Positions 1-9,114 of a stretch of 64,000 bases of DNA are shown here, in pieces. Position numbers and translations under genes: made by a program. Position 1 is the first letter of the stretch. Every line of letters starts with the position of its first letter. A model generated the notes under the pieces. It ran no database searches. It was not told the DNA's origin and saw only the letters and a program-made list of their open reading frames with translations. This stretch comes from Alphaproteobacteria bacterium. GTDB lineage: Bacteria > Pseudomonadota > Alphaproteobacteria > Rhizobiales > JAJFHC01. The stretch covers positions 20,264-84,263 of the forward strand of contig JAJFHD010000129.1 in the NCBI GenBank assembly GCA_021775805.1. Reading direction: 5' to 3'.

Positions 1-293
1 ACAGCTCTGCGAACCGGCTCAAGATCGTCGATGAACTGACTTTTTTCTCTCCGCCACCAATCGGAATTATCCAGCCACGCGGTTTGCCGCCGGTCACTTT
101 TGCAGGGCACACGTCAATTAGTCTCCAGGTCGAAAAACAGCGGCGACCATCGTGGATGAGACAACGGGCGTCAAGTGTTGATTGTGGCAATTGTAGACGA
201 GCGCCGTGAGGATGGAATTCGCTTTTTTGTGCACCGGTTCACCGGCAATCGCGCGCCGGGTACCCGAGCTGGCGGTCGTCATCTAACTTGCCA
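1..293. other. left-edge stretch with no recognised gene
   Basis: I find no convincing gene here. One plus-strand frame is open from the window edge to a TGA near 210, but its roughly 69 residues match no family I know and it has no visible start, so it could be the tail of a gene cut by the edge or chance. The stretch leads into the nosR promoter region. Confidence 0.4.
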
Positions 294-315
294 GTCTTTG
301 ACATAGCACAAAGAC
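294..315 (+). promoter_or_regulatory. candidate FNR/NnrR/Dnr-type site upstream of nosR
   Basis: A perfect inverted repeat, GTCTTTG, 8 nt, CAAAGAC, occupies these positions. Its core at 298-311 is TTG-N8-CAA, with a left half TTGAC, which fits the CRP/FNR-superfamily pattern that controls denitrification genes. Its centre at about 304.5 would put a class II start site near 346, giving a leader of about 42 nt to the ATG at 388. The right half (CACAA) is not an ideal FNR half-site, so an NnrR or Dnr type is as likely. Role is inferred from position and symmetry only. Confidence 0.5.
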
Positions 316-387
316 AATCTTTGAGATCCTGCGACGTTCCCCGTGATGGACACAGAACTGTCCTTTCCATTGCGGGAAAATCAACAA

Positions 388-2601
388 ATGCACAAATCAT
401 CCACATCGTTGCTGCTTGCGCTGGTTGTCCTGCTTGCCTTTTCTCGCTTTGGCTACTGCGAACCGCTTGTCGGGAAATTTCTGGACAAGGTGGATGTCTC
501 TGAACTGGTGCCCGGCGCAGACAGGTTCGGTACCATTCGTGGCGACATTGCGGTTGTTCCAGCCCTTAAGGGCGGCGAGACAATCGGCCACGTGTTTCTC
601 ACATCAGACTTTGTGACGACAACTGGATATTCGGGAAAACCGATACATGTTGTGGTGGGCGTCGATGAAAACGCCAAAGTAACAGGCGTCAAGCTGGTAA
701 AACACTCGGAGCCTATCGTCCTGATCGGGATTCCGGACTCCAAAATTCAAGCTGTCACAGAGAAATATGCTGGCCTTGATCTCATCAAGGAAGCGGAGTC
801 CGGTGGTTCAGCTCACGATCTGGATATCGTCTCGGGCGCTACGGTCACAATCATGGTCATTGATGACTCCATCGTTCGCGCCGGATTGAAGGTTGCCCGG
901 CAGCTGGGCCTTGGCGGTTTGAAAGCAGAACTTCAGACGAGCGGTCCCCGGAAGGAGCTGCTGCGGCCGGTTGGGGATGATGTACCCATATCAAACTGGA
1001 AAACCCTGACCGGCGACGGTTCCGTTCGCACCCTGCGCCTCGATATCGGCCAGGTCAATCAGGCTTTCATTGACTCCGGTGATCAGCGCGCGATCAAGCG
1101 CCCGGAAAAAGGCAATCCGGAAAACACTTTCATAGAAATGCACGTCGGCCTCGTGAGTGTCCCGGAGATCGGGCGGACGCTACTCGGCGATGATGAGTAC
1201 AACAACCTGTTGGAATGGCTGGGCAAGGACGAAGAGGCCATACTTGTACTCGGCCGGGGAAAATACTCTTTCAAGGGGTCTGGTTACGTCAGGGGCGGAA
1301 TTTTTGACCGCATTCAACTCATACAGGGAGATGCTGCGGCCCGCTTCTTCGACAAGCAGCACCGCCGGCTGGGCCGCCTGGCGCCGAAAGATGCGCCGAC
1401 CTTCACTGAACTGGATATCTTCAAGATTCCCGCGAAAACGGAATTTGTCCCAACCTCTCCGTTTCGGCTTCAATTGCTGGTTCAACGTTCTGTCGGCGCG
1501 ATCGACAAGTCCTTCATCACCTTCGATCTCGGTTATCGGCTGCCGGACCGGTTCGTAACGACCGCGGCACCCGATCCAGGCGCGACCCCCGAGACGCCGC
1601 AGGTTGCCGGCGAAATCGCGTCGTCCGATCCCGATGAACTCAGCCATCTGTGGAAGCGCATCTGGGTGCAGAAGCAGGTTGAAGTTGGTTTGCTCGCTGC
1701 TGCAATCGTCATCCTGACCGGCGTATTCTTTTTTCAGATGCAGTTCACGAGATATGAGCGTCTGACCTACTGGTTCCGCATCGGCTTCCTGACTTTTACG
1801 CTCTTCGTGCTTGGCTGGTATGGCAACGCCCAGCTCTCGGTCGTGAATATCCTCGCATTCTTTTCAGCCGCGATGGCCGGTTTCTCATGGTCAGCGTTTC
1901 TGATGGATCCGCTGATTTTTGTTCTCTGGTTCTCCGTCGCGGCCTCTCTGCTCTACTGGGGGCGCGGTGTGTTCTGCGGTTGGCTTTGTCCTTTTGGCGC
2001 GCTGCAGGAACTGACCAACAAGATTGCCCGCTTCTTCAAGGTGCCGCAATTCAGGGTGCCATGGGGACTTCACGAGCGGCTATGGCCAATCAAGTACATG
2101 GTCTTTCTCGGGCTGTTCGGCCTGTCGCTTTATTCGCTGGAACTTGCGGAACGCTACGCCGAAATCGAGCCATTCAAGACTGCCATCATTCTGAAATTCG
2201 ATCGCTCGTGGCCTTATGTCCTGTTTGCCGTGGCATTGCTCGGTGTGGGGCTTTTCGTCGAGCGCTTCTATTGCCGCTATCTGTGTCCATTAGGTGCCGC
2301 CCTCGCGATCCCCGGCCGTCTGAGGCTGTTTGACTGGCTCAAGCGCTACAAGGAATGCGGCGACCCGTGCACGCGTTGCGCGCGGGAGTGCATGGTTCAG
2401 GCGATCCACCCGGAAGGCAACATCAATCCCCACGAGTGTCACCAATGCCTGCATTGCCAGGTTCTCTACCAGAGCAGCACGAAGTGTCCGGTCTGCGTAA
2501 TCAGCGCGGAAAAGAGGGCGAAGTTTCGGGGCAAGAACAGAATTACCGGAGAGAAAGCAGGCGCAGAAGTAGCTGTGAAGCTGTCGACTCTCGCAGACTG
2601 A
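388..2601 (+). CDS. nosR: NosR, flavoprotein/polyferredoxin required for N2O reduction
   Basis: Membrane protein thought to feed electrons to NosZ and needed for nos expression. With the start at 388 it has 737 residues and opens with a Sec signal peptide. A periplasmic FMN-binding domain follows, with DIVSGAT at residues 146-152, where the last Thr is the expected covalent FMN site. Several membrane spans follow from about 430. Two CxxxCP motifs (CGWLCP near 530, CRYLCP near 629) and C-terminal Cys clusters form the polyferredoxin. Upstream in-frame starts (GTG 343, ATG 346) would precede the signal peptide, and the FNR-like site also favours 388. It is first in the nos operon, 36 bp before nosZ. 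Confidence 0.95.
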   Translation: MHKSSTSLLLALVVLLAFSRFGYCEPLVGKFLDKVDVSELVPGADRFGTIRGDIAVVPALKGGETIGHVFLTSDFVTTTGYSGKPIHVVVGVDENAKVTGVKLVKHSEPIVLIGIPDSKIQAVTEKYAGLDLIKEAESGGSAHDLDIVSGATVTIMVIDDSIVRAGLKVARQLGLGGLKAELQTSGPRKELLRPVGDDVPISNWKTLTGDGSVRTLRLDIGQVNQAFIDSGDQRAIKRPEKGNPENTFIEMHVGLVSVPEIGRTLLGDDEYNNLLEWLGKDEEAILVLGRGKYSFKGSGYVRGGIFDRIQLIQGDAAARFFDKQHRRLGRLAPKDAPTFTELDIFKIPAKTEFVPTSPFRLQLLVQRSVGAIDKSFITFDLGYRLPDRFVTTAAPDPGATPETPQVAGEIASSDPDELSHLWKRIWVQKQVEVGLLAAAIVILTGVFFFQMQFTRYERLTYWFRIGFLTFTLFVLGWYGNAQLSVVNILAFFSAAMAGFSWSAFLMDPLIFVLWFSVAASLLYWGRGVFCGWLCPFGALQELTNKIARFFKVPQFRVPWGLHERLWPIKYMVFLGLFGLSLYSLELAERYAEIEPFKTAIILKFDRSWPYVLFAVALLGVGLFVERFYCRYLCPLGAALAIPGRLRLFDWLKRYKECGDPCTRCARECMVQAIHPEGNINPHECHQCLHCQVLYQSSTKCPVCVISAEKRAKFRGKNRITGEKAGAEVAVKLSTLAD

Positions 2602-2637
2602 AAACCTAAATAAATCAATTAGAAAGGAGAAAGTGCA

Positions 2638-4557
2638 ATGTCAGCTGAAGAAACCAAGAGGAAGGGATTCTCGAGACGAGGCGTTCTGGGTGCAGGCGCT
2701 GTGGGAGCGGTCGCCATCGGCACCGGTGCGGTCAACGGCCTGTTCGAGGGCGGTGTTCCCAAAGCAAGAGCTGCCGGGTCATCGAAGGCAAATCTGGCAC
2801 CAGGGGAACTTGATCCCTATTACGGTTTCTGGTCATCGGGCCAGACCGGCGAAGTCAGAATTCTCGGATTTCCCTCCATGCGCGAACTGATGCGGATTCC
2901 GGTGTTCAACCGTTGCTCGGCGACGGGCTGGGGCCAGACCAACGAAAGCCTGAAGATCCTCACGGACGGACTGACGGACGATACCAAGGCGTTTCTGGCC
3001 GCAAGGGGAAAGAAGACATATGATAATGGTGATCTTCATCACCCGCATATGTCTTTCACGGACGGCACCTATGACGGTCGCTACATCTTCGCAAACGACA
3101 AGGCGAATACCCGTGTCGCCCGGATTCGCTGCGATGTGATGAAATGCGACAAGATTATCGAGATCCCCAATGCGCAAGACATACACGGCATGCGGCCGCA
3201 GAAGTTTCCGCGCACTGGCTATGTCTTCGCCAACGGGGAGCATGAGGCGCCTTTGGTCAATGACGGCCAGATTCTCGACGATCCGTCGAAGTATGTGAAC
3301 ATCTTCACGGCCATCGACGGTGATGAAATGAAGGTTGCCTGGCAGGTCAAGGTATCGGGCAATCTCGACAACACCGATTGCGACTATCAGGGCAAGTATG
3401 CGTTTTCGACAAGTTACAACTCCGAAATGGGCATGAACCTTGCCGACATGACCAAGAGTGAACTTGACCATGTGGTCGTGTTCAATCTCAAAGCCATCGA
3501 AGAAGGGGTGAAGAACGGCGACGTGCAAATGCTGAACGGTGTGCCGGTAATTGACGGCCTCAAGGGATCCAACAAGAAATACACCCGTTACATTCCGATC
3601 CCCAACAGCCCGCACGGCGTCAATGCCGCGCCGGACAAAAAGCACATCGTCATCAACGGCAAGCTGTCGCCGACGGTTTCGATCATTGATGTGGAGAAAG
3701 TCGACGCGCTGTTTGAGAGCAATGCAGACCCCCGCTCCTGCATTGTCGGTGAACCCGAACTTGGTCTTGGGCCGCTTCATACGGCGTTTGACGGTAAAGG
3801 CAACTGTTTCACGACGTTGTTCCTCGACAGCCAGATCGTGAAGTGGAACATGGAAAAAGCCATCAAGGCGTTTGCCGGCGAGAGTGTCGATCCGATTATC
3901 TCGAAGGTCGATGTTCACTACCAGCCGGGACACAACTCGACCTCCATGGGAGAGACTGCCGAAGCTGATGGCGAATGGCTCATCTCGATGAACAAGTTCT
4001 CCAAGGACCGGTTCATCAATGTCGGGCCCCTGAAGCCTGAGAATGAGCAGTTGATAGACATCTCCAGCGACGAGATGAAAGTCGTTCATGACGGCCCGAC
4101 CTTTGCCGAGCCTCATGACAGCATCATTGTGCGTTCGGACATTGTGAAGCCGGTCAATATCTGGGAACGTGATGATCCGGTTTTTGCTGACGCTGTTGCC
4201 CAGGCCAAGGCGGATGGCGTGGATCTTGAAGGCGATGACGTGGTAATCCGCGACGGCAACAAGGTGCGCGTCTACATGACATCCGTTGCCCCTCAATTCG
4301 GCCTCGAAAAATTCACGGTCAAACAGGGCAACGAAGTAACGGTTTACGTGACCAATCTCGATGACGTGGATGACGTCACTCACGGCTTCTGTCTCTCCAA
4401 CCATGGCGTTGCGATGGAAGTCGCACCGCAGGCAACCGCGTCTGTGACCTTCACGGCTGACCGGCCTGGTGTTCACTGGTTCTATTGCCAGTGGTTCTGC
4501 CATGCGCTCCACATGGAAATGCGTGGACGCATGTTCGTAGAACCACGCAGCGCGTAG
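2638..4557 (+). CDS. nosZ: Nitrous oxide reductase NosZ, Tat-exported clade I
   Basis: Periplasmic copper enzyme that reduces N2O to N2. The 639 residues begin with a Tat signal (SRRGVLGAG at 12-20; twin Arg 13-14), which marks the typical, clade I type. An HHPHMSF segment near residues 133-139 supplies CuZ-site histidines in the beta-propeller. The C-terminal cupredoxin domain carries the CuA motif CQWFCHALHM, with Cys at about 617 and 621, His 625 and Met 628. The start is fixed by a strong Shine-Dalgarno (AGAAAGGAGA) about 7 nt upstream. Length is normal and no key ligand appears lost. It is followed 9 bp later by nosD. Confidence 0.98.
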   Translation: MSAEETKRKGFSRRGVLGAGAVGAVAIGTGAVNGLFEGGVPKARAAGSSKANLAPGELDPYYGFWSSGQTGEVRILGFPSMRELMRIPVFNRCSATGWGQTNESLKILTDGLTDDTKAFLAARGKKTYDNGDLHHPHMSFTDGTYDGRYIFANDKANTRVARIRCDVMKCDKIIEIPNAQDIHGMRPQKFPRTGYVFANGEHEAPLVNDGQILDDPSKYVNIFTAIDGDEMKVAWQVKVSGNLDNTDCDYQGKYAFSTSYNSEMGMNLADMTKSELDHVVVFNLKAIEEGVKNGDVQMLNGVPVIDGLKGSNKKYTRYIPIPNSPHGVNAAPDKKHIVINGKLSPTVSIIDVEKVDALFESNADPRSCIVGEPELGLGPLHTAFDGKGNCFTTLFLDSQIVKWNMEKAIKAFAGESVDPIISKVDVHYQPGHNSTSMGETAEADGEWLISMNKFSKDRFINVGPLKPENEQLIDISSDEMKVVHDGPTFAEPHDSIIVRSDIVKPVNIWERDDPVFADAVAQAKADGVDLEGDDVVIRDGNKVRVYMTSVAPQFGLEKFTVKQGNEVTVYVTNLDDVDDVTHGFCLSNHGVAMEVAPQATASVTFTADRPGVHWFYCQWFCHALHMEMRGRMFVEPRSA

Positions 4558-4566
4558 GGGCTGAAA

Positions 4567-5832
4567 ATGATGGCCCGTGCGATCATGAGTGTGCTTCTGT
4601 CGGCTCTGTCGACAACATCGGCGCTTGCTGCCGATGTTGCCGTGCAGCCCGGCAAGGGTGCGCTCGCGCGGGCCATCCATACCGCAAGTCCCGGGGACCA
4701 GCTTCTGCTGTCGGCTGGCGCCTACACAGGTGGTCTGACGATCAGCAAGCCGCTCGCAATCCAGGGCAATGGCAATGTGCACGTCGAAGGAACGGGCACT
4801 GGCTCGGTCCTGTTGGTCGACGCGCCGGACGTCACCATTTCCGGGTTGCGGCTGACCGGGTCAGGTTCCGAGCATCAAACCATCGACAGTGGTGTTCAGC
4901 TTACGGAAAACGCCACAAATGCGGTTGTTCGCGATAACCGGATCGAAGGCAATCTCTATGGCGTCGATGTTCACGGTGCCCGGAATGCCCTTGTCGAAGG
5001 CAACACGATCATCGGCCGCCGGGACCGCAGGATGAACCGGCGCGGCAATGGTGTTTACGTCTGGAATGCCCCCGGCGCGCAGGTCCGTAACAACTCGGTG
5101 CTCTACGGACGTGATGGGATTTTCGTCAATTCCAGCAAGAAGAACATCTTCAGGAACAACCGTTTCGAAAATCTCCGTTTTGCCATTCACTACATGTATG
5201 CCGATGACAGCGAAGTTTCCGGCAATGTGTCGATTGGCAATCATCTCGGCTATGCGATCATGTTTACCAGCCGCGTGAGAATCCGAAACAACACCTCAAT
5301 TGGCGACCGCGACCACGGCATCATGCTGAACTACGCCAATAGCGCGCTCGTTGAAGGCAATATCGTCCGCAACGGCGGCAAGAAATGCCTCTTCATGTAC
5401 AACGCCAACAAGAACACGATGCGCAACAACCATTTTGAAGGGTGCCCGATCGGGATTCATTTTACAGCCGGTTCGGAGCGAAACGAAATCGTCGGAAACT
5501 CGTTCATCGGCAACCGCACGCAAGTCAAATATGTGGGTTCCAAGGACCATGTATGGGCCGGCAACTACTGGAGCGATCACAGCGCATACGACGTCAATGG
5601 CGACGGGACCGCCGATCAGGCTTTCCGGCCAAACGATGCGATGGATCAGATGTTGTGGACGCAGCCGTCGGCAAAGCTTCTGTTGGGCAGTCCTGCCGTG
5701 CAGCTTATCCGTTGGGCACAGAGAGAGTTTCCTTCGCTGCTGCCGGGCGGGGTTGTCGACACGAAGCCACGCATGACGCCGGGCTTTGAGCCCGCGGCCA
5801 TTGACGGGACAAACTCAGGGGGGCGGTCGTGA
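4567..5832 (+). CDS. nosD: NosD, periplasmic copper-centre maturation protein
   Basis: NosD works with the NosFY ABC transporter to assemble the CuZ cluster of NosZ. The 421-residue product has an N-terminal signal peptide ending near ALAAD at residues 20-24. A long run of beta-helix rungs of the NNT/NNR type follows (repeated G-N-x-I and R-N-N motifs between about 110 and 340), the right-handed parallel beta-helix (CASH) fold of the family. The gene starts with ATGATG shortly after nosZ. It ends in a GTGA overlap with nosF, so the two are translationally coupled. Confidence 0.95.
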   Translation: MMARAIMSVLLSALSTTSALAADVAVQPGKGALARAIHTASPGDQLLLSAGAYTGGLTISKPLAIQGNGNVHVEGTGTGSVLLVDAPDVTISGLRLTGSGSEHQTIDSGVQLTENATNAVVRDNRIEGNLYGVDVHGARNALVEGNTIIGRRDRRMNRRGNGVYVWNAPGAQVRNNSVLYGRDGIFVNSSKKNIFRNNRFENLRFAIHYMYADDSEVSGNVSIGNHLGYAIMFTSRVRIRNNTSIGDRDHGIMLNYANSALVEGNIVRNGGKKCLFMYNANKNTMRNNHFEGCPIGIHFTAGSERNEIVGNSFIGNRTQVKYVGSKDHVWAGNYWSDHSAYDVNGDGTADQAFRPNDAMDQMLWTQPSAKLLLGSPAVQLIRWAQREFPSLLPGGVVDTKPRMTPGFEPAAIDGTNSGGRS

Positions 5833-6740
5833 CGGAACTGACACTACATACCAAGAAGGTTTCCAGGAGTTTCGGTTCCGTCGCGGCGTTGAAGGATGTC
5901 TCGCTTGACGTTGAACCGGGGGAACGCGTTGCCCTGCTCGGCCACAACGGTGCGGGCAAGACAACGCTGTTTCGAATTGCGCTTGGGTTCCTGCCCGCCG
6001 ATAGCGGAACTCTCGAAGTCCTCGGAAACCGGCCGGGCAGCCGGGAGGCTCGTAAGGCCATTTCATACCTGCCGGAAAACGTTGCCTTTCCCAAGGTGCT
6101 GACCGGCAAGGAGATTGTCTCCTACTATGCAAAACTCAAGAAAGCTCCAGTGGGAGATGTCAGAACAGCGTTGGAGCGCGTGGAACTGGCCGAGGCTGCC
6201 GACAGAAGATGCGGTACATACTCCAAGGGCATGCGCCAGAGGCTTGGCCTTGCGCAGGCCTTGGTCGGCAACCCCAGACTTCTGCTTCTCGATGAGCCTA
6301 CTTCGGGTCTCGATCCGCTATCCCGACAGCGCTTTTATGACATCGTTTCCGAGATTTCGAACAAGGGATCCGCTGTGCTGCTCTCATCACACGGCCTGAG
6401 TGAACTGGAAGCCAGGACGGACCGTATCGCCATTCTCCGGCACGGCAAGCTGGTGGCAAATGCCCCACTGTCTGAACTGCAGAAGTCCGCCAATCTCCCC
6501 ATTCGCATTCGCGTCCGTTCGACGCCGGACAATGTGGACCATGTCCACCGGCATTTTGGCGGGCAGAGGCTGAATGGCGCGATGGTTGAATTCAAATGCG
6601 CGCCGCCGGCAAAAATGGAAAATCTTGCGGCCATCGCCGATCTTGGTAACGCCATCAAGGACGTTGAACTTTCACCGCCGAGCCTGGATGAAATTTATCG
6701 CCATTTCTCCGCACAAGAAAAACCGGGGAGAGACTCATGA
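5829..6740 (+). CDS. nosF: NosF, ABC transporter ATPase for NosZ maturation
   Basis: Cytoplasmic ATPase that powers NosY and, with NosD, supports CuZ assembly. The 303 residues carry a Walker A motif GHNGAGKTT near residue 37, the signature segment YSKGMRQRLGLAQ near 135 and a Walker B/D-loop LLLLDEPTSGLD near 155. A C-terminal domain follows, as in DrrA-type ATPases. GTG is the start and overlaps the nosD stop as GTGA; its own stop overlaps nosY as ATGA. This tight packing indicates a single transcript with coordinated stoichiometry. Confidence 0.95.
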   Translation: MTELTLHTKKVSRSFGSVAALKDVSLDVEPGERVALLGHNGAGKTTLFRIALGFLPADSGTLEVLGNRPGSREARKAISYLPENVAFPKVLTGKEIVSYYAKLKKAPVGDVRTALERVELAEAADRRCGTYSKGMRQRLGLAQALVGNPRLLLLDEPTSGLDPLSRQRFYDIVSEISNKGSAVLLSSHGLSELEARTDRIAILRHGKLVANAPLSELQKSANLPIRIRVRSTPDNVDHVHRHFGGQRLNGAMVEFKCAPPAKMENLAAIADLGNAIKDVELSPPSLDEIYRHFSAQEKPGRDS

Positions 6741-7567
6741 ATTCAATCCTTGCAATCGCGCACAATGAAATCCGCATCGGCACGCGCAATCGTTGGGTCG
6801 TGCTTGCGTCGCTGATTCTGCTGGTTTTCGCCCTCCTTCTGGTATTGCTCGGCAGCGCACCAACCGGCGCCACCAGGACCGACAGCCTCACGGTGGTTGT
6901 CGCGAGCCTTTCAACACTCTCGGTTTATCTGATCCCGCTCATTGCATTGCTATTGTCGTTCGATGCGATTGCCGGGGAAATCGATCGCGGAACCCTTCAG
7001 CTGACCCTGGCCACTCAGGTTTCAGGCGCCGAAATCCTGCTGGGGAAATTCCTCGGTCACTTTGCCGTTCTGGCTCTGGCGGTGTTTGCCGGATATGGCA
7101 TCGCCGGCGGACTTGCCTTTGCCCTGGGACAGAACGCGGGATTTGCAGGACTGGCCGATTTGGCCCGCCTGATCGTAACCAGCACTGCCCTGGGCGGGAC
7201 GTTCATTGCGATAGGATACGTCGCCAGCGCCAGTGTCCGGCAAACAGGTACTGCCGCTGCATTGGCCGTTACGATCTGGTTGTTTGCCGTCGTGCTCTAC
7301 GATCTCGCCCTGCTTGGCGGTCTTCTAGCCAGCACGGACGGTTTCTTTGCCAAGGTGCTGTTTCCGTATTTTCTGCTGGCCAACCCCGCCGATGCATTCC
7401 GCGTCTTCAACATGGCGGCGATTGAAGCGTCGGGCCTGACAACCGGGCTGGCGGCGAGCGGGCGGGAAATGCCGATTGCCCCACAATTCGCAATGATCAG
7501 TCCACTTGTCTGGATGGTTTTGGCATTTGTTGTTTCAACGCGCATTCTGAAAAGGATTCAGCCATGA
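6737..7567 (+). CDS. nosY: NosY, ABC-2 type membrane permease for NosZ maturation
   Basis: Membrane partner of NosF. The 276-residue protein has about six hydrophobic spans. The first is at residues 20-40 after an IAHNEIRIGTRNRW start typical of ABC-2 permeases, and the last ends just before the C-terminus (ILKRIQP). No nucleotide-binding motifs are present. Start and stop codons overlap those of nosF and nosL as ATGA. The family is known to be required for mature CuZ; the transported substrate, probably a sulfur species, is not shown by sequence. Confidence 0.93.
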   Translation: MNSILAIAHNEIRIGTRNRWVVLASLILLVFALLLVLLGSAPTGATRTDSLTVVVASLSTLSVYLIPLIALLLSFDAIAGEIDRGTLQLTLATQVSGAEILLGKFLGHFAVLALAVFAGYGIAGGLAFALGQNAGFAGLADLARLIVTSTALGGTFIAIGYVASASVRQTGTAAALAVTIWLFAVVLYDLALLGGLLASTDGFFAKVLFPYFLLANPADAFRVFNMAAIEASGLTTGLAASGREMPIAPQFAMISPLVWMVLAFVVSTRILKRIQP

Positions 7568-8106
7568 AACTGATAGTCTTGCTCCTGTCGGGCGGTCTCG
7601 GCGCTGCTGTGATGTTCGGCGGATTCAACAAGGAGAATCCGGCGATTGACATTCCCGGACCAATCGCCATGACGGAGGAGGCCGTAGGCCATTACTGCAA
7701 TATGAACATTCTCGAGCACACCGGGCCCAAGGCGCAGATACACTTGAAGAATATCGATTTTCCGATCTGGTTCTCACAGGTTCGCGATGCTGTGGCGTTC
7801 ACCAGGCTACCCGAAGAGACACACGAAGTGACAGCGATCTATGTCCACGACATGGCGCGCGCCACGAGCTGGGAAGCTCCAGGGGACGACGCCTGGATCA
7901 GTATCGACAAAGCACATTTTGTGATTGAAAGCGAAAAGAACGGCGGGATGGGTGCGCCGGAAACAATACCTTTTGGAACAAGGGACGCTGCCTCTGAGTT
8001 TGCGGCACTTAACGGCGGTAGGGTCGTAACATTTCCAGATATTCCGGACGACTACGTGATTGGTCCGGTCGAGGTTAAACACCAGCAGACCGGGAGCGTG
8101 AAATGA
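7564..8106 (+). CDS. nosL: NosL, copper chaperone of the nos operon
   Basis: NosL binds Cu(I) and delivers it for NosZ assembly. The 180-residue product has the family signature GHYCNMNILEHTGPKAQ near residues 41-57 (Cys and Met copper ligands, GPKAQ), followed by the usual C-terminal domain. It differs from well-known NosL proteins in that the N-terminal hydrophobic segment ends in GAAVMFGGFNKENP and has no lipobox cysteine. It should therefore be membrane-anchored or secreted rather than a lipoprotein. It overlaps nosY upstream and nosX downstream by ATGA. Confidence 0.92.
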   Translation: MKLIVLLLSGGLGAAVMFGGFNKENPAIDIPGPIAMTEEAVGHYCNMNILEHTGPKAQIHLKNIDFPIWFSQVRDAVAFTRLPEETHEVTAIYVHDMARATSWEAPGDDAWISIDKAHFVIESEKNGGMGAPETIPFGTRDAASEFAALNGGRVVTFPDIPDDYVIGPVEVKHQQTGSVK

Positions 8107-9074
8107 CGCTTTCGCGCAGGCGGTTCATATCCATTACCGCTGGCGTGGCGGCCAGTGGAATCGGCGCAGCGATAGCCCCTGTACCCGCCGAAACCGCCAC
8201 ATGGCGTGGGGTAGCCCTGGGGGCTGACGCCAAACTGGTCGTCACCGGATTGCCAAGACCGGAAGCCGATCGACTGATTGCAATGGCTGGTGCTGAGATC
8301 GAACGGCTGGAAAACATATTCAGCGTTTACCGTCCGCAAAGCTCGCTATCGGCCCTGAATGCAACCGGCATTCTGGAAATGCCGCCGCCTGAACTGCTTT
8401 CACTGCTCTCAATCGCCGACTCGATCCATGCGGCAAGCGGCGGGATGTTTGATCCCACGATCCAGCCGCTTTGGCGCGTCTACGCGGAACACAAAGGACA
8501 GCCGCCGAGGGCGTTGATGCGCGAGGCCGCGGGACTGGTCGGCTGGCAGCATGTGCGTTCGAACGCGGGTTTCGTGAAGTTTGAGAAGGCCAACATCGCC
8601 CTGACGCTGAACGGCATTGCGCAAGGTTTCATCACAGACCGCATTACACGGCTCCTGAAGTCTGAGGGGTTGTCGAGCGCCGTGGTGAAACTGGGTGAAA
8701 TTGCAGCCGTTGGACATGATCAGCGAAATGAGCCGTGGCAGATCGGAATAGCAAAACGGGGCGACGAGCCTGCCGAGGAGTTTGTCGCCCTCGCCGATCA
8801 GGCGATTGCAACGTCATCTGCTGTCGGGACCACGTTCGATGGCACCACGAGCCACATCATCGATCCAGGAAGCGGTTTGCCGGCTCGCTCCCGATGGCAA
8901 CGGGTAAGCGTTATCCACCCTTCTGCAGCAATCGCGGACGGGCTTTCGACCGCGGCGATCCTGATGGATCGAGATCGGATTGGAGACATGATCGCCCAAA
9001 CAACCAACGTCCAATTGATTGCGAAGAGTGCGAATGGAGACAGGTACTCCATGGCTTCTCGACCACAGTCCTAG
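8103..9074 (+). CDS. nosX: NosX, ApbE-family FAD:protein FMN transferase
   Basis: Periplasmic flavin transferase of the ApbE family. Its expected target is the threonine in the SGAT motif of NosR. The 323-residue sequence begins with a Tat-type signal (LSRRRFISITAG at 3-14). It has the family core ERLENIFSVYRPQSSLSALN near residues 64-83, a GIAQGFITDRI segment near 175, and the metal-binding region near AIATSSAVGTTFDG at 236-249. It is the last gene of the nos operon and converges with the TIR-TPR gene 40 bp on. A decayed second copy of its two ends lies at 12941-13038. Confidence 0.93.
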   Translation: MTLSRRRFISITAGVAASGIGAAIAPVPAETATWRGVALGADAKLVVTGLPRPEADRLIAMAGAEIERLENIFSVYRPQSSLSALNATGILEMPPPELLSLLSIADSIHAASGGMFDPTIQPLWRVYAEHKGQPPRALMREAAGLVGWQHVRSNAGFVKFEKANIALTLNGIAQGFITDRITRLLKSEGLSSAVVKLGEIAAVGHDQRNEPWQIGIAKRGDEPAEEFVALADQAIATSSAVGTTFDGTTSHIIDPGSGLPARSRWQRVSVIHPSAAIADGLSTAAILMDRDRIGDMIAQTTNVQLIAKSANGDRYSMASRPQS

Positions 9075-9114
9075 GGCTTTGCTAGCAAGGGAACCGACTT
9101 GTAGAAACCTGCCT

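Noticed and set aside
2833..4782. 649-codon open frame antisense to nosZ
   Set aside because: It mirrors nosZ codon structure on the opposite strand, has a His/Arg-rich composition, shows no family features and spans into nosD; a shadow of a highly biased gene.
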